In this document: one piece after another, positions 54,245 to 63,023 of the stretch | Layout: the number at the start of each line of letters is the position of its first letter | Numbering within the stretch: position 1 is the stretch's first letter | DNA from: Streptomyces prunicolor NBRC 13075 | GTDB taxonomy: Bacteria > Actinomycetota > Actinomycetes > Streptomycetales > Streptomycetaceae | Length of the DNA stretch: 64,000 bases | NCBI RefSeq assembly: GCF_000367365.1 | Contig: NZ_BARF01000103.1 | Location: forward strand, 1-64,000 | Direction of reading: 5' to 3' | Notes under the pieces: generated by a model | Told to the model about the DNA's origin: nothing | The model's input: only the letters and a program-made list of their open reading frames with translations | Database searches by the model: none | Position numbers and translations under genes: made by a program

Positions 54245-56383
54245 TTACGCCGGAACGCTGGCCACACCCGGCGCCAGGAACGGCTTGCCGTTCACCCGCT
54301 CCGACACACCCTCCCGGTCCAGGTACGGCGTGATGCCGCCCAGGTGGAAGGGCCAGCCGGCGCCCGTGATCAGGCACAGGTCGATGTCCTGCGCCTCGGC
54401 GACGACACCCTCGTCGAGCATCAGCCCGATCTCCTGCGCCACCGCGTCCAGGACCCGGTCCCGCACCTGCTCCTCGGTCAGCACGGAGTCGCCCTGCTGG
54501 AGCAACGCGGCGACCTCGGGGTCGAGTTCGGGCTTGAAGCCGTTCTCGGCGGAGTAGACGTAGAAGCCGCGCTTGCCCGCCTTGACGACGGCCGCGAGGT
54601 TCCGGGAGACCGTGAAGCGGTCCGGGAAGGCCCGGTTGAGAGTCTCCGAGACATGCAGCCCGATGGCCGGACCGACCAACTCCAGCAGCACCAGCGGGGA
54701 CATGGGCAGGCCGAGCGGCTCGACGGCCTTCTCCGCGACCGCGACCGGGGTGCCCTCGTCGATGACGTTCTGGATCTCGCCCATGAAGCGGGTGAGGATG
54801 CGGTTGACGACGAACGCCGGGGCGTCCTTCACCAACACCGCTGTCTTCTTCAGCTTCTTGGCCACCGCGAACGCGGTCGCGAGCGAGGCGTCGTCCGTCT
54901 GCTCGCCGCGCACGATCTCCAACAGGGGGAGGATCGCGACCGGGTTGAAGAAGTGGAAGCCGACGACCCGCTCGGGGTTCTTCAGCTTCGACGCCATCTC
55001 GGAGACGGACAGCGAGGAGGTGTTGGTGGCGAGGATCGCGTGCGCCGGGGCGACCGCCTCGACCTCCGCGAACACCTGCTGCTTGACGCCGATCTCCTCG
55101 AAGACGGCCTCGATGATGAAGTCGGCGTCGGAGAAGCCCTCGGCCTTGTCCAGCACACCGGTGACCAGGGCCGTGAGGCGGTTGGCCTTGTCCTGGTTGA
55201 TACGGCCCTTGCCGAGCAGCTTCTCGATCTCGGCGTGGACGTAGCCCACACCCTTGTCGACGCGCTCCTGGTCGATGTCCGTGAGGACGACCGGTACTTC
55301 GAGGCGGCGCAGGAAGAGCAGGGCGAGCTGCGAGGCCATCAGACCCGCGCCGACCACACCCACCTTGGTGACCGGACGCGCCAGCGACTTGTCGGGCGCA
55401 CCCGCCGGACGCTTGCCGCGCTTCTGGACGAGGTTGAACGCGTAGATGCCGGCGCGGAGTTCGCCACCCATGATCAGGTCGGCGAGGGCCAGGTCCTCGG
55501 CGTCGTAGCCCTGCTGGAGGTCGCCGTTCTTCGCGGCCCCGATGATGTCGAGGGCGCGGTAGGCGGCCGGGGCAGCCCCGTGCACCTTGGAGTCCGCGAC
55601 GAAACGGCCCTTGGTGACGGCCTGGTCCCAGGCGTCACCGCGGTCGATCGCCGGACGCTCGACCTTGATGTCGCCCTTGAGGACGTTCGCCGTCCAGATC
55701 AGCGACTGCTCCAGGAAGTCGGCGCCCTCGAAGAGCGCGTCGGCGATCCCGAGGTCGAAGACCTGCTGGCCCTTGAGCTGCTTGTTCTGGTTGAGGCTGT
55801 TCTCGATGATCACCGAGACGGCCTTCTCCGCGCCGATCAGGTTCGGCAGCAGCGCGCAGCCGCCCCAGCCGGGGACGAGGCCGAGGAAGACCTCGGGCAG
55901 CGAGAACGCCGCGATGTGCTTCGATACCGTGCGGTACTCGCAGTGCAGACCGACCTCGACACCGCCGCCCATGGCCGCGCCGTTGTAGTACGTGAAGGTC
56001 GGGACCGCGATGTCCGCGAGGCGCTTGAAGACCTCGTGTCCGCCCTTGCCGATGGCGAGCGCGTCGTCGTGGTTCTTGAGGAGCTCGACGCCCTTCAGGT
56101 CCGCGCCGACGGCGAAGACGAACGGCTTGCCGGTGATGCCGACACCGACGATCTCGCCGGCCGCGGCCTCCTTCTCGACCTGGTCGATGGCGGTGTTCAG
56201 GTTCGCCAGCGAGGCCGGGCCGAAGGTGGTCGGCTTGGTGTGGTCGAAGCCGTTGTCCAGCGTGATGAGCGCGAACCGCCCGGCGCCGTACGGCAGTTCC
56301 AGGTGGCGGACGTGCGCGGACGTCACGACCTCGTCCGGGAACAGCTCGGCCGCACCCTTCAGAAGCTCGGTGGTGGTGCTCAC
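54245..56383 (-). CDS. fadB: Fatty-acid oxidation multifunctional protein (enoyl-CoA hydratase / 3-hydroxyacyl-CoA dehydrogenase)
   Basis: 712 residues from a GTG that overlaps the thiolase stop (GTGA). N-terminal crotonase domain (about 10-240) with oxyanion-hole and catalytic segments NGAAMGGGVEVGLHC and GLVPGWGG. Central NAD-binding domain starts VTKVGVVGAGLMASQLALL (about 330). The dehydrogenase C-terminal domains carry ILATNTSSLSVSEMA, VVGFHFFNP (catalytic His) and DAPAFVVNRIL. It hydrates 2-enoyl-CoA and oxidises 3-hydroxyacyl-CoA in the cytosol, acting with the coupled thiolase. Confidence 0.95.
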   Translation of the reverse strand: MSTTTELLKGAAELFPDEVVTSAHVRHLELPYGAGRFALITLDNGFDHTKPTTFGPASLANLNTAIDQVEKEAAAGEIVGVGITGKPFVFAVGADLKGVELLKNHDDALAIGKGGHEVFKRLADIAVPTFTYYNGAAMGGGVEVGLHCEYRTVSKHIAAFSLPEVFLGLVPGWGGCALLPNLIGAEKAVSVIIENSLNQNKQLKGQQVFDLGIADALFEGADFLEQSLIWTANVLKGDIKVERPAIDRGDAWDQAVTKGRFVADSKVHGAAPAAYRALDIIGAAKNGDLQQGYDAEDLALADLIMGGELRAGIYAFNLVQKRGKRPAGAPDKSLARPVTKVGVVGAGLMASQLALLFLRRLEVPVVLTDIDQERVDKGVGYVHAEIEKLLGKGRINQDKANRLTALVTGVLDKAEGFSDADFIIEAVFEEIGVKQQVFAEVEAVAPAHAILATNTSSLSVSEMASKLKNPERVVGFHFFNPVAILPLLEIVRGEQTDDASLATAFAVAKKLKKTAVLVKDAPAFVVNRILTRFMGEIQNVIDEGTPVAVAEKAVEPLGLPMSPLVLLELVGPAIGLHVSETLNRAFPDRFTVSRNLAAVVKAGKRGFYVYSAENGFKPELDPEVAALLQQGDSVLTEEQVRDRVLDAVAQEIGLMLDEGVVAEAQDIDLCLITGAGWPFHLGGITPYLDREGVSERVNGKPFLAPGVASVPA

Positions 56384-57597
56384 TTGTCCCCCTCGAAGTG
56401 CGGGTTCTCCCAGATGACCGTGGCGCCCATGCCGAAGCCGACGCACATGGTGGTCAGGCCGTAGCGGACGTTCGGTTGCTCCTCGAACTGCCGGGCCAGC
56501 TGCGTCATCAGACGCACACCCGACGAGGCCAGCGGGTGACCGAAGGCGATCGCGCCGCCGTACTGGTTGACGCGCTCGTCGTCGTCCGCGATGCCGTAGT
56601 GGTCGAGGAAGGCCAGCACCTGTACGGCGAAAGCCTCGTTGACCTCGAAGAGGTTGATGTCCTCGATACCGAGGCCCGCCTTGGCGAGCGCCTTCTCGGT
56701 CGCCGGGATCGGGCCGTAGCCCATGACCTCCGGCTCGACGCCCGCGAAGGCGTACGACACGAGACGCATCTTCACCGGCAGGTTGTGCTCGCGCGCGAAG
56801 TCCTCGCTGGCGATGATCGAAGCGGTGGCACCGTCGTTCAGCCCGGCCGCGTTACCGGCGGTGACCCGCCCGTGCACACGGAACGGCGTCTTCAGACCAG
56901 CCAGGTTCTCCAGGGTGGTCCCCGGACGCATCGGCTCGTCGGCGGTGACAAGACCCCAACCGGTCTCGCCCACCTGCTCGTTGGTGTTGCGCACCGAGAT
57001 CGGCACCAGGTCCTGCTGGATCTTGCCGTTGGCGTACGCCTTGGCGGCCTTCTCCTGCGAACGCACCGCGTACTCGTCGGCACGCTGCTTGGTGATGTGC
57101 GGGTAGCGGTCGTGCAGGTTCTCCGCGGTCATGCCCATGAACAGCGCGGAGTCGTCGACCAGCTTCTCGCTCACGAACCGCGGGTTCGGGTCCACGCCCT
57201 CGCCCATCGGGTGACGGCCCATGTGCTCGACCCCACCGGCGATGACGGCGTCGTAGGCACCGAAGGCGATGGAGCCCGCGGTGGTCGTGACGGCGGTCAG
57301 GGCGCCCGCACACATACGGTCGATCGAGTAACCGGGCACCGACTGCGGCAGCCCGGCGAGAATGCCCGCGGTCCGCCCCAGGGTCAGCCCCTGGTCACCG
57401 ATCTGCGTGGTCGCGGCGATGGCGACCTCGTCGATCTTCGCGGGGTCGAGTCCGGGGTTGCGGCGCAGCAGCTCCCGGATCGCCTTCACGACGAGGTCGT
57501 CGGCCCGGGTCTCGTGGTAGATGCCCTTCGGGCCCGCTTTGCCGAACGGGGTGCGGACGCCGTCGACGAAGACGACGTCCCTGACGGTACGAGGCAC
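56380..57597 (-). CDS. fadA: Acetyl-CoA acyltransferase (thiolase)
   Basis: 405 residues. Start GTG 57597 (MPRTVRDVVFVDGVRTPFGK) behind GGAGGAG; an earlier in-frame start lacks one. Active-site Cys96 in DRMCAGAL, His near 355 in FGHPLASSG and Cys385 in TMCVGFGMG form the thiolase triad. It cleaves 3-ketoacyl-CoA to acetyl-CoA and a shortened acyl-CoA. First gene of a two-gene beta-oxidation operon with fadB (overlapping). A 16-bp palindrome lies 46 bp upstream, probably a TetR-family operator. Confidence 0.95.
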   Translation of the reverse strand: MPRTVRDVVFVDGVRTPFGKAGPKGIYHETRADDLVVKAIRELLRRNPGLDPAKIDEVAIAATTQIGDQGLTLGRTAGILAGLPQSVPGYSIDRMCAGALTAVTTTAGSIAFGAYDAVIAGGVEHMGRHPMGEGVDPNPRFVSEKLVDDSALFMGMTAENLHDRYPHITKQRADEYAVRSQEKAAKAYANGKIQQDLVPISVRNTNEQVGETGWGLVTADEPMRPGTTLENLAGLKTPFRVHGRVTAGNAAGLNDGATASIIASEDFAREHNLPVKMRLVSYAFAGVEPEVMGYGPIPATEKALAKAGLGIEDINLFEVNEAFAVQVLAFLDHYGIADDDERVNQYGGAIAFGHPLASSGVRLMTQLARQFEEQPNVRYGLTTMCVGFGMGATVIWENPHFEGDK

Positions 57598-57642
57598 GAT
57601 TGGCTCTCCTCCAGGGTGCGGGATCGGCACTGCCGCGATGCG

Positions 57643-57658
57643 CTGAGCGCGCGCTCAG
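57643..57658. promoter_or_regulatory. Palindromic operator of the thiolase-fadB operon
   Basis: CTGAGCGCGCGCTCAG, a perfect 16-bp palindrome, 46 bp before the thiolase start codon. On the minus strand TAGCAT, a -10-like hexamer, lies just upstream of it (57664-57669), so the palindrome covers the transcription start. Form and place are typical of TetR-family repressors of acyl-CoA genes in actinobacteria. Confidence 0.65.
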
Positions 57659-57805
57659 TACCCATGCTACTTGCGGGTAACCAACCTGCCCACCCCCGGG
57701 GCCCCAAGCGGTGAACGTCACACTCCGAAGACCCTTGCGCCCTACATGCCTGCACATGTCGCCCAAGGATCTTGGCGCGATCTCGACGTTCCCGGACCAG
57801 TTGAC

Positions 57806-57860
57806 GCGCCCCTTTAAGGGGCGCGGGGAACTGCGCGACGAGCCACAGCGGACCCGCACT
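57806..57860. repeat. Dispersed Streptomyces intergenic repeat
   Basis: Palindrome GCGCCCCTT-T-AAGGGGCGC (57806-57824) followed by GGGGAACTGCGCGACGAGCC and an ACAGCGGACCCGC tail. I recognise this string as a family scattered many times in intergenic regions of Streptomyces chromosomes. It may act as a terminator for RNase D, whose stop is about 20 bp away on the other strand. Confidence 0.6.
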
Positions 57861-57880
57861 CGCGCTACAACAGAAACCTC

Positions 57881-59158
57881 TTACGGCGCTTTGGCGGTCA
57901 AAGCCTCCACCAAAACCGGCGCAACCTGTTCAACCTGCCAAGCCCGAGCCCCGTACCCCGCAAGCGCGGCCCCCACAGACTCCACATCCACACTCTTCGG
58001 CGGCTCCCAGCAAACCCGCCGCACAGTGTCCGGAGTAATGAGGTTCTCCTGAGGCATGTTCAGCCCCTCGGCCACCGCCGACACCGCAGCCCGCGCCGCG
58101 GACAACCGAGCCGCAGCCTCAGGATCCTTGTCGGCCCAAGCGCGAGGCGGAGGCGGCCCAGTGACCGGCTGCCCAGGCTGCGGCAGCGCAGAGTCGGGAA
58201 GGGCCTTCGCCCGATCGACCGCCGCCTGCCACTGCTCCAGCTGCCGCCGCCCCATCCGATGCCCGAATCCGTTCAACCCGGCCAGCGCCTGCACGTCGAC
58301 GGGAAGAGAGAGCGCGGCCTCCACGATCGCCGCGTCCGACAGCACCTTCCCCGGCGACACATCCCGCCGCTGCGCGATCCGGTCCCGCGTCTGCCACAGC
58401 TCCCGTACGACACCGAGCTGCCGACGCCGCCGTACCTTGTGCATCCCGGACGTACGACGCCACGGATCCTTGCGGGGCTCGGCCGGCGGCGCCGCCGCGA
58501 TCGCGTCGAACTCCTGGCGGGCCCAGTCCAGCTTGCCCTGCCGGTCGAGTTCCTTCTCCAGCGCGTCCCGCAGATCGACGAGGAGCTCGACGTCGAGGGC
58601 GGCGTAGCGCAGCCAGGGTTCGGGCAGCGGGCGGGTGGACCAGTCGACGGCGGAATGTCCCTTCTCCAGGACGAATCCGAGGACGTTCTCGACCATCGCG
58701 CCCAGGCCGACCCGCGGGAATCCGGCGAGCCGACCCGCCAGCTCGGTGTCGAAGAGCCGCGTCGGCACCATGCCTATCTCGCGCAGACAGGGCAGGTCCT
58801 GGGTGGCGGCGTGCAGCACCCACTCGACGCCGGAGATGGCCGTACCGAGGCCGGAAAGATCGGGGCAGGCCACGGGATCGATGAGTGCGGTGCCCGCGCC
58901 TTCACGGCGCAGCTGCACCAGATAGGCGCGCTGCCCGTACCGGTAGCCGGACGCGCGCTCGGCGTCGACGGCCACGGGACCCGTGCCGGCGGCGAAGGCC
59001 GCGATCACCTCGGCGAGGGACTCCTCGTCGGCGATCACGGGCGGAATGCCCTCTCGGGGCTCGAGCAAAGGGATCGGCGCCGTTTCGACGTCGTCCGGAG
59101 GGGCGCCTCCGGTGGTTCGCAGTGAGCTGTCTGCTGCGGTTTCTTGGGCGTCGGTCAC
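57881..59158 (-). CDS. rnd: Ribonuclease D-like DEDDy 3'-5' exonuclease with HRDC domain
   Basis: 425 residues. The exonuclease domain (about 40-205) shows Asp65/Glu67 in AVDAERAS, Asp121 in ATQDLPCL, and Tyr185...Asp189 in RYAALDVELL, the DEDDy metal site. An HRDC domain follows (about 245-315, WQTRDRIAQRRDVSPGKVLSD). The C-terminal 100 residues form a second helical region seen in actinobacterial RNase D. It trims 3' ends of tRNA and other stable RNAs. Conserved neighbour of hemE in Streptomyces. A hydrophilic N-terminal tail of about 35 residues precedes the fold. Confidence 0.92.
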   Translation of the reverse strand: MTDAQETAADSSLRTTGGAPPDDVETAPIPLLEPREGIPPVIADEESLAEVIAAFAAGTGPVAVDAERASGYRYGQRAYLVQLRREGAGTALIDPVACPDLSGLGTAISGVEWVLHAATQDLPCLREIGMVPTRLFDTELAGRLAGFPRVGLGAMVENVLGFVLEKGHSAVDWSTRPLPEPWLRYAALDVELLVDLRDALEKELDRQGKLDWARQEFDAIAAAPPAEPRKDPWRRTSGMHKVRRRRQLGVVRELWQTRDRIAQRRDVSPGKVLSDAAIVEAALSLPVDVQALAGLNGFGHRMGRRQLEQWQAAVDRAKALPDSALPQPGQPVTGPPPPRAWADKDPEAAARLSAARAAVSAVAEGLNMPQENLITPDTVRRVCWEPPKSVDVESVGAALAGYGARAWQVEQVAPVLVEALTAKAP

Positions 59159-59325
59159 CTGTCAAGGGTATCCGTGTATGGACAACGCCCGCCGACGGAA
59201 CGTTCCGTCGACGGGCGTCTGGGGGTCGTAAACCAGTCAGGTAAGTGAAAGATCCGGTTCACGGCTCGATGGGGGAGCGGGAAGGAGAGCCGAAGGGGGT
59301 GTGGGGACGGGGTTGCGGGACAGGG

Positions 59326-59988
59326 TCAGTGGATGATTCCGGTGCGCAGCGCCACCGCGACCATGCCGGCGCGGTCACCCGTGCCGAGCTTGCGGGCGAT
59401 GCGGGCGAGGTGGCTCTTGACGGTCAGTGCGGACAGGCCCATGGAGACGCCGATCGCCTTGTTCGACTGGCCCTCCGCGACCAGACGCAGGACCTCGACC
59501 TCTCGGCCGGACAGTTCGCGGTAGCCACCCGGGTGGCTCGGGGAACCCGGGGGGCGGCGGTGCATACGGGCGGCGGCGGAGCCGATGGGGGCGGCGCCGG
59601 GTCGGGTGGGGAGCCCGACGTTGTTACGGGTGCCGGTGACGACGTAGCCCTTGACGCCGCCCGCGAGGGCGTTGCGCACGGCACCGATGTCGTCGGCGGC
59701 GGACAGGGCCAGGCCGTTGGGCCAGCCTGCGGCTCTGGTCTCGGAGAGCAGGGTGAGACCGGAACCGTCGGGAAGGTGGACGTCTGCCACACAGATGTCG
59801 CGGGGGTTGCCGATGCGGGGACGAGCCTCCGCGACGGACGAGGCCTCGATGACGTCGCGCACACCGAGCGCCCACAGGTGGCGGGTGACGGTGGAGCGTA
59901 CGCGCGGGTCGGCCACGACCACCATGGCGGTCGGCTTGTTCGGGCGGTAGGCGACCAGGCTTGCGGGCTGCTCGAGGAGAACGGACAC
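59326..59988 (-). CDS. LuxR/NarL-type response regulator with atypical receiver
   Basis: 220 residues from GTG. The N-terminal receiver-like domain has Asp27 (VVADPRV) and a likely phosphoacceptor Asp69 in CVADVHLPDGSGL, but only one of the usual acidic pair, and GVKGYVV in place of the K-P motif, so phosphorylation may be weak or absent. A Pro/Gly-rich linker joins the C-terminal LuxR helix-turn-helix (about 155-215, LSGREVEVLRLVAEGQSNKAIG). No kinase gene is adjacent. In Streptomyces this gene stands conserved between RNase D and the DUF3000 gene (SCO6029 position). Target unknown. Confidence 0.88.
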   Translation of the reverse strand: MSVLLEQPASLVAYRPNKPTAMVVVADPRVRSTVTRHLWALGVRDVIEASSVAEARPRIGNPRDICVADVHLPDGSGLTLLSETRAAGWPNGLALSAADDIGAVRNALAGGVKGYVVTGTRNNVGLPTRPGAAPIGSAAARMHRRPPGSPSHPGGYRELSGREVEVLRLVAEGQSNKAIGVSMGLSALTVKSHLARIARKLGTGDRAGMVAVALRTGIIH

Positions 59989-60113
59989 CAGGCCTCCTGG
60001 GGTGTGGGACGACTTTCAAGGTCACAGTCGTCTTCGGCACCAAACCCCAGGTCCTTTAGAGAAAGATCACGATTTAGTGAGTATCAATCAGTTCAATTCG
60101 GACACGCTGTCGA

Positions 60114-60128
60114 TCGTTCGGTGAACGA
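60114..60128. promoter_or_regulatory. Inverted repeat upstream of LuxR-type regulator
   Basis: TCGTTCGGTGAACGA (6-bp arms, 3-bp spacer), with a further CTCGTTCGAG 7 bp on (60134-60143), in an AT-rich 237-bp gap before the regulator gene. Possible autoregulatory site; no candidate protein is known. Confidence 0.35.
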
Positions 60129-60144
60129 AACGGCTCGTTCGAGG

Positions 60145-60168
60145 GGCCACTCCTGATTGAAAGTGGCC
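60145..60168 (-). terminator. Hairpin downstream of DUF3000 gene
   Basis: A 7-bp stem GGCCACT / AGTGGCC with a 10-nt loop, 58 bp past the DUF3000 stop codon on its transcribed side. A modest terminator. Confidence 0.5.
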
Positions 60169-60225
60169 GTATCGACAAAGACACCGGAAATGGTCGGTAA
60201 GACCTCGGTGTGCCTCGGGTAAGGC

Positions 60226-60894
60226 TCAGCGTGACTGCGGGCCCCGGCGTTGCGGCAGCGTGACGATGGACGCGTCGCCCGGACCCGCCGGCGGCAGGCC
60301 CGCGACCTGGGCCAGCAGATCGCACCAGGAGGCCAGATGCGCCGCCGTGTCCGGGACACCGCCCAGCCCCTCGCGCGGAGTCCACGAGGCGCGGATCTCG
60401 ATCTGGGACGCGGACGGGCGCTCGGACAGCCCGCCGAAGTAGTGGGAGCTGGCCCGCGTGACGGTGCCGCTCGGCTCGCCGTACGTCAGTCCGCGCGCCT
60501 GGAGCGCACCGGTCAGCCACGACCAGCACACGTCGGGCAGTAGCGGGTCCGCCGCCATCTCCGGCTCCAGCTCCGCGCGCACCAGCGTCACCAGCCGGAA
60601 CGTGCCGTGCCAGGCGTCGTGCCCGGCCGGGTCGTGCAGCAGCACCAGCCGGCCGTCGGCCAGGTCCTGATCGCCGTCGACGACCGCTGCCTCCAACGCG
60701 TACGCGTAGGGGGCGAGCCGCTGGGGCGCGGGCGTCGGATCGATCTCGATCTGCGGCCGCAGCCTGCTGTTCCGCAGCGCCTGGACCGCTGCCTGGAAAG
60801 CCGGCGGCGCCGTACCGCCCCCATCCCGGTCCCCCTCCTTGGAGTCGTCCATCCCGTCAGCGCCATCCGACAATCGTCCCTGAGCCGCAGCCAT
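60226..60894 (-). CDS. DUF3000 family protein
   Basis: 222 residues. A Gly/Asp-rich tail of about 30 residues precedes the conserved domain: FQAAVQALRNSRLRPQIEID, APQRLAPYAYALEAAV, HDAWHGTFRLVTLVRAELE and EIRASWTPREGLGGVPD. DUF3000 is confined to actinobacteria, usually beside RNase D and hemE as here, and has no known function. No signal peptide. It is divergent from hemE with about 105 bp between start codons, so the two may share a control region. Confidence 0.9.
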   Translation of the reverse strand: MAAAQGRLSDGADGMDDSKEGDRDGGGTAPPAFQAAVQALRNSRLRPQIEIDPTPAPQRLAPYAYALEAAVVDGDQDLADGRLVLLHDPAGHDAWHGTFRLVTLVRAELEPEMAADPLLPDVCWSWLTGALQARGLTYGEPSGTVTRASSHYFGGLSERPSASQIEIRASWTPREGLGGVPDTAAHLASWCDLLAQVAGLPPAGPGDASIVTLPQRRGPQSR

Positions 60895-60999
60895 GCGGGA
60901 AGATTAAGGGGAACGGAGGCATCGTGCGGGACTAGACACCCGCTCTTGCGTTCAGCACACCGTGTAATCGCCTTCTGCCGCCGTGCGAGACTTGCCCTC

Positions 61000-62067
61000 G
61001 TGAGTGCCAACCAGAGCCCCGCGGGCCAGCAGCAGACCGCCACTTACGACTCCGCCTTCATGAAGGCGTGCAGGCGCGAGCCCGTCCCGTACACACCGGT
61101 GTGGTTCATGCGGCAGGCCGGGCGCTCGCTGCCGGAGTACCACAAGGTGCGCCAGGGCATCCCCATGCTGGAGTCCTGCACGCGGCCCGAGCTGGTCACC
61201 GAGATCACCCTCCAGCCGGTGCGCAGGCACGACGTGGACGCGGCGGTCTACTTCAGCGACATCGTCGTCCCCCTCAAGGCAATCGGCATCGACCTCGACA
61301 TCAAGCCCGGCGTCGGCCCGGTCGTCGAGAAGCCGATCCGCACCCGCGCGGACCTGGCCCAGCTCCGCGACCTCACCCCCGAGGACGTCTCCTACGTCAC
61401 GGAGGCCATCGGCCTGCTGACCGCCGAGCTCGGTTCCACCCCCCTCATCGGCTTCGCCGGCGCCCCGTTCACCCTCGCGAGCTACCTCATCGAGGGCGGC
61501 CCGTCCCGCACGTACGAGAACGCCAAGGCGATCATGTACGGCGACCCCGAGCTCTGGGCCGACCTCCTCGACCGCCTCGCCGACATCACGGCCGCCTTCC
61601 TCAAGGTCCAGATCGAGGCGGGCGCCAGCGCCGTCCAGCTCTTCGACTCCTGGGCCGGCGCGCTCGCCCCGGTCGACTACCGCCGCTCGGTGCTCCCCGC
61701 CTCCACGAAGGTCTTCAAGGCCGTCGAGGGCTACGGCGTCCCGCGCATCCACTTCGGTGTCGGCACCGGCGAGCTGCTCGGCCTGATGGGTGAGGCCGGC
61801 GCGGACGTCGTGGGCGTCGACTGGCGCGTCCCGCTGGACGAGGCCGCCCGTCGCGTCGGCCCCGGCAAGGCGCTCCAGGGCAACCTGGACTCGACCGTCC
61901 TGTTCGCCCCCACGGAGGCCGTCGAGGCGAAGACCCGCGAGGTCCTCGACTCGGCGAAGGGCCTGGAGGGGCACATCTTCAACCTCGGGCACGGCGTGAT
62001 GCCGTCCACCGACCCGGACGCGCTCACCCGGCTCGTCGAGTACGTCCACACGCAGACGGGCCGATAG
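61000..62067 (+). CDS. hemE: Uroporphyrinogen decarboxylase
   Basis: 355 residues from GTG 61000 (MSANQSPAGQQQTATYDSAF). Converts uroporphyrinogen III to coproporphyrinogen III in haem synthesis in the cytosol. Landmarks: PVWFMRQAGRSLPEY with catalytic Arg residues, YFSDIVVPLKAIG with the key Asp, GFAGAPFTLASY, and FNLGHGVMPST near the C-terminus. There is no ribosome site; GAGACT ends 7 bp before the GTG, which would suit a leaderless transcript, but no -35 supports it. Earlier in-frame codons are upstream of the divergent gene's start and are not used. Confidence 0.96.
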   Translation: MSANQSPAGQQQTATYDSAFMKACRREPVPYTPVWFMRQAGRSLPEYHKVRQGIPMLESCTRPELVTEITLQPVRRHDVDAAVYFSDIVVPLKAIGIDLDIKPGVGPVVEKPIRTRADLAQLRDLTPEDVSYVTEAIGLLTAELGSTPLIGFAGAPFTLASYLIEGGPSRTYENAKAIMYGDPELWADLLDRLADITAAFLKVQIEAGASAVQLFDSWAGALAPVDYRRSVLPASTKVFKAVEGYGVPRIHFGVGTGELLGLMGEAGADVVGVDWRVPLDEAARRVGPGKALQGNLDSTVLFAPTEAVEAKTREVLDSAKGLEGHIFNLGHGVMPSTDPDALTRLVEYVHTQTGR

Positions 62068-62073
62068 GCGCCC

Positions 62074-62898
62074 TCACCACGTGTGCCGGGGCCGGGCCCG
62101 CCTGCCGAACAGCAGGCCGCGCGGTTCCGGCGGCGGGGGAGTGCCCGCCTTGAGCGGCCAGGCCAGCAGCATGCCCGCCAGGAACCCGACGACATGCGCC
62201 GCGTACGCCACGGTGCCCGCGTCGGAGACGCCCTCGCCGGACGAGTAGAACGCCTGAAGCACGAACCAGAAGCCCAGCACCAGCCAGGCCGGCAGGCGCA
62301 GCGGCAGGAAGAACAGGAACGGCACCAGGACCCACACCCGGGCCTTCGTGTACAGCACCAGATAGGCGCCCAGGACACCGGCGATCGCCCCGGAGGCGCC
62401 GATCAGCGGGTCGGTCGAGTCGGCGTTGAGCAGCGCGAAGCCGTAGCCCGCCGTGTAACCGCACACTACGTAGAAGAGCGTGTAGCGGATGTGGCCCATG
62501 CGGTCCTCGACGTTGTTGCCGAAGATCATCAGGAACAGCATGTTGCCCAGCAGATGGATCCAGCTGCCGTGCAGGAACATCGCGGTGAAGACGCTCAGCG
62601 GGGCCGACTTGTCGTAGCTCGGCGGGCCGACGGCGCAGCCCGCGCCGCCGGGGCCGGCCTGGACGGCGCCGGTCGGGACGATCTGGGGCATCTGATGGTG
62701 GATCAACTCCCGCGGTACGGCCGCGTAGTGGTCCAGGAACGCCTGCAGATGGCACAGCTGCGAGAGGTCGCTGCCGCCCGCCACGGAACCCGCTATTCCG
62801 GGCGTGAACAGGAAGACGAGCACGTTCGCGGCGATGAGCGCATACGTCACCCAGGGCGTGCGGCGCACCGGGTTCACGTCATGGACGGGGATGACCAC
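62074..62898 (-). CDS. Rhomboid-family intramembrane serine protease
   Basis: 274 residues, about seven membrane spans. The catalytic dyad is Ser169 in GASGAIAG and His235 in AAHVVGFLAG; Asn119 in HLLGNMLF completes the oxyanion site. A long loop after TM1 (about 40-100) contains His- and Cys-containing segments (SQLCHLQAFLDHY, GAGCAVGPPSYD). The substrate is unknown. It ends 6 bp from hemE on the opposite strand. Confidence 0.93.
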   Translation of the reverse strand: MVIPVHDVNPVRRTPWVTYALIAANVLVFLFTPGIAGSVAGGSDLSQLCHLQAFLDHYAAVPRELIHHQMPQIVPTGAVQAGPGGAGCAVGPPSYDKSAPLSVFTAMFLHGSWIHLLGNMLFLMIFGNNVEDRMGHIRYTLFYVVCGYTAGYGFALLNADSTDPLIGASGAIAGVLGAYLVLYTKARVWVLVPFLFFLPLRLPAWLVLGFWFVLQAFYSSGEGVSDAGTVAYAAHVVGFLAGMLLAWPLKAGTPPPPEPRGLLFGRRARPRHTW

Positions 62899-63023
62899 AA
62901 GGGATTAGTGCCCCCGATCCGCGCGGCGAACCGGTGAACACCGCCGTCCGCCTGTGCGTATGACTCCTCAACCGCCTGCGGCGCGGGGAAGGCGTGTCGC
63001 GGGGACGACGTGAGGAACAGGCG

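Noticed and set aside
57700..57880. CRISPR-like palindromic repeat
   Set aside because: Only one copy of the palindrome is present and there is no regular spacing or cas gene in the window.
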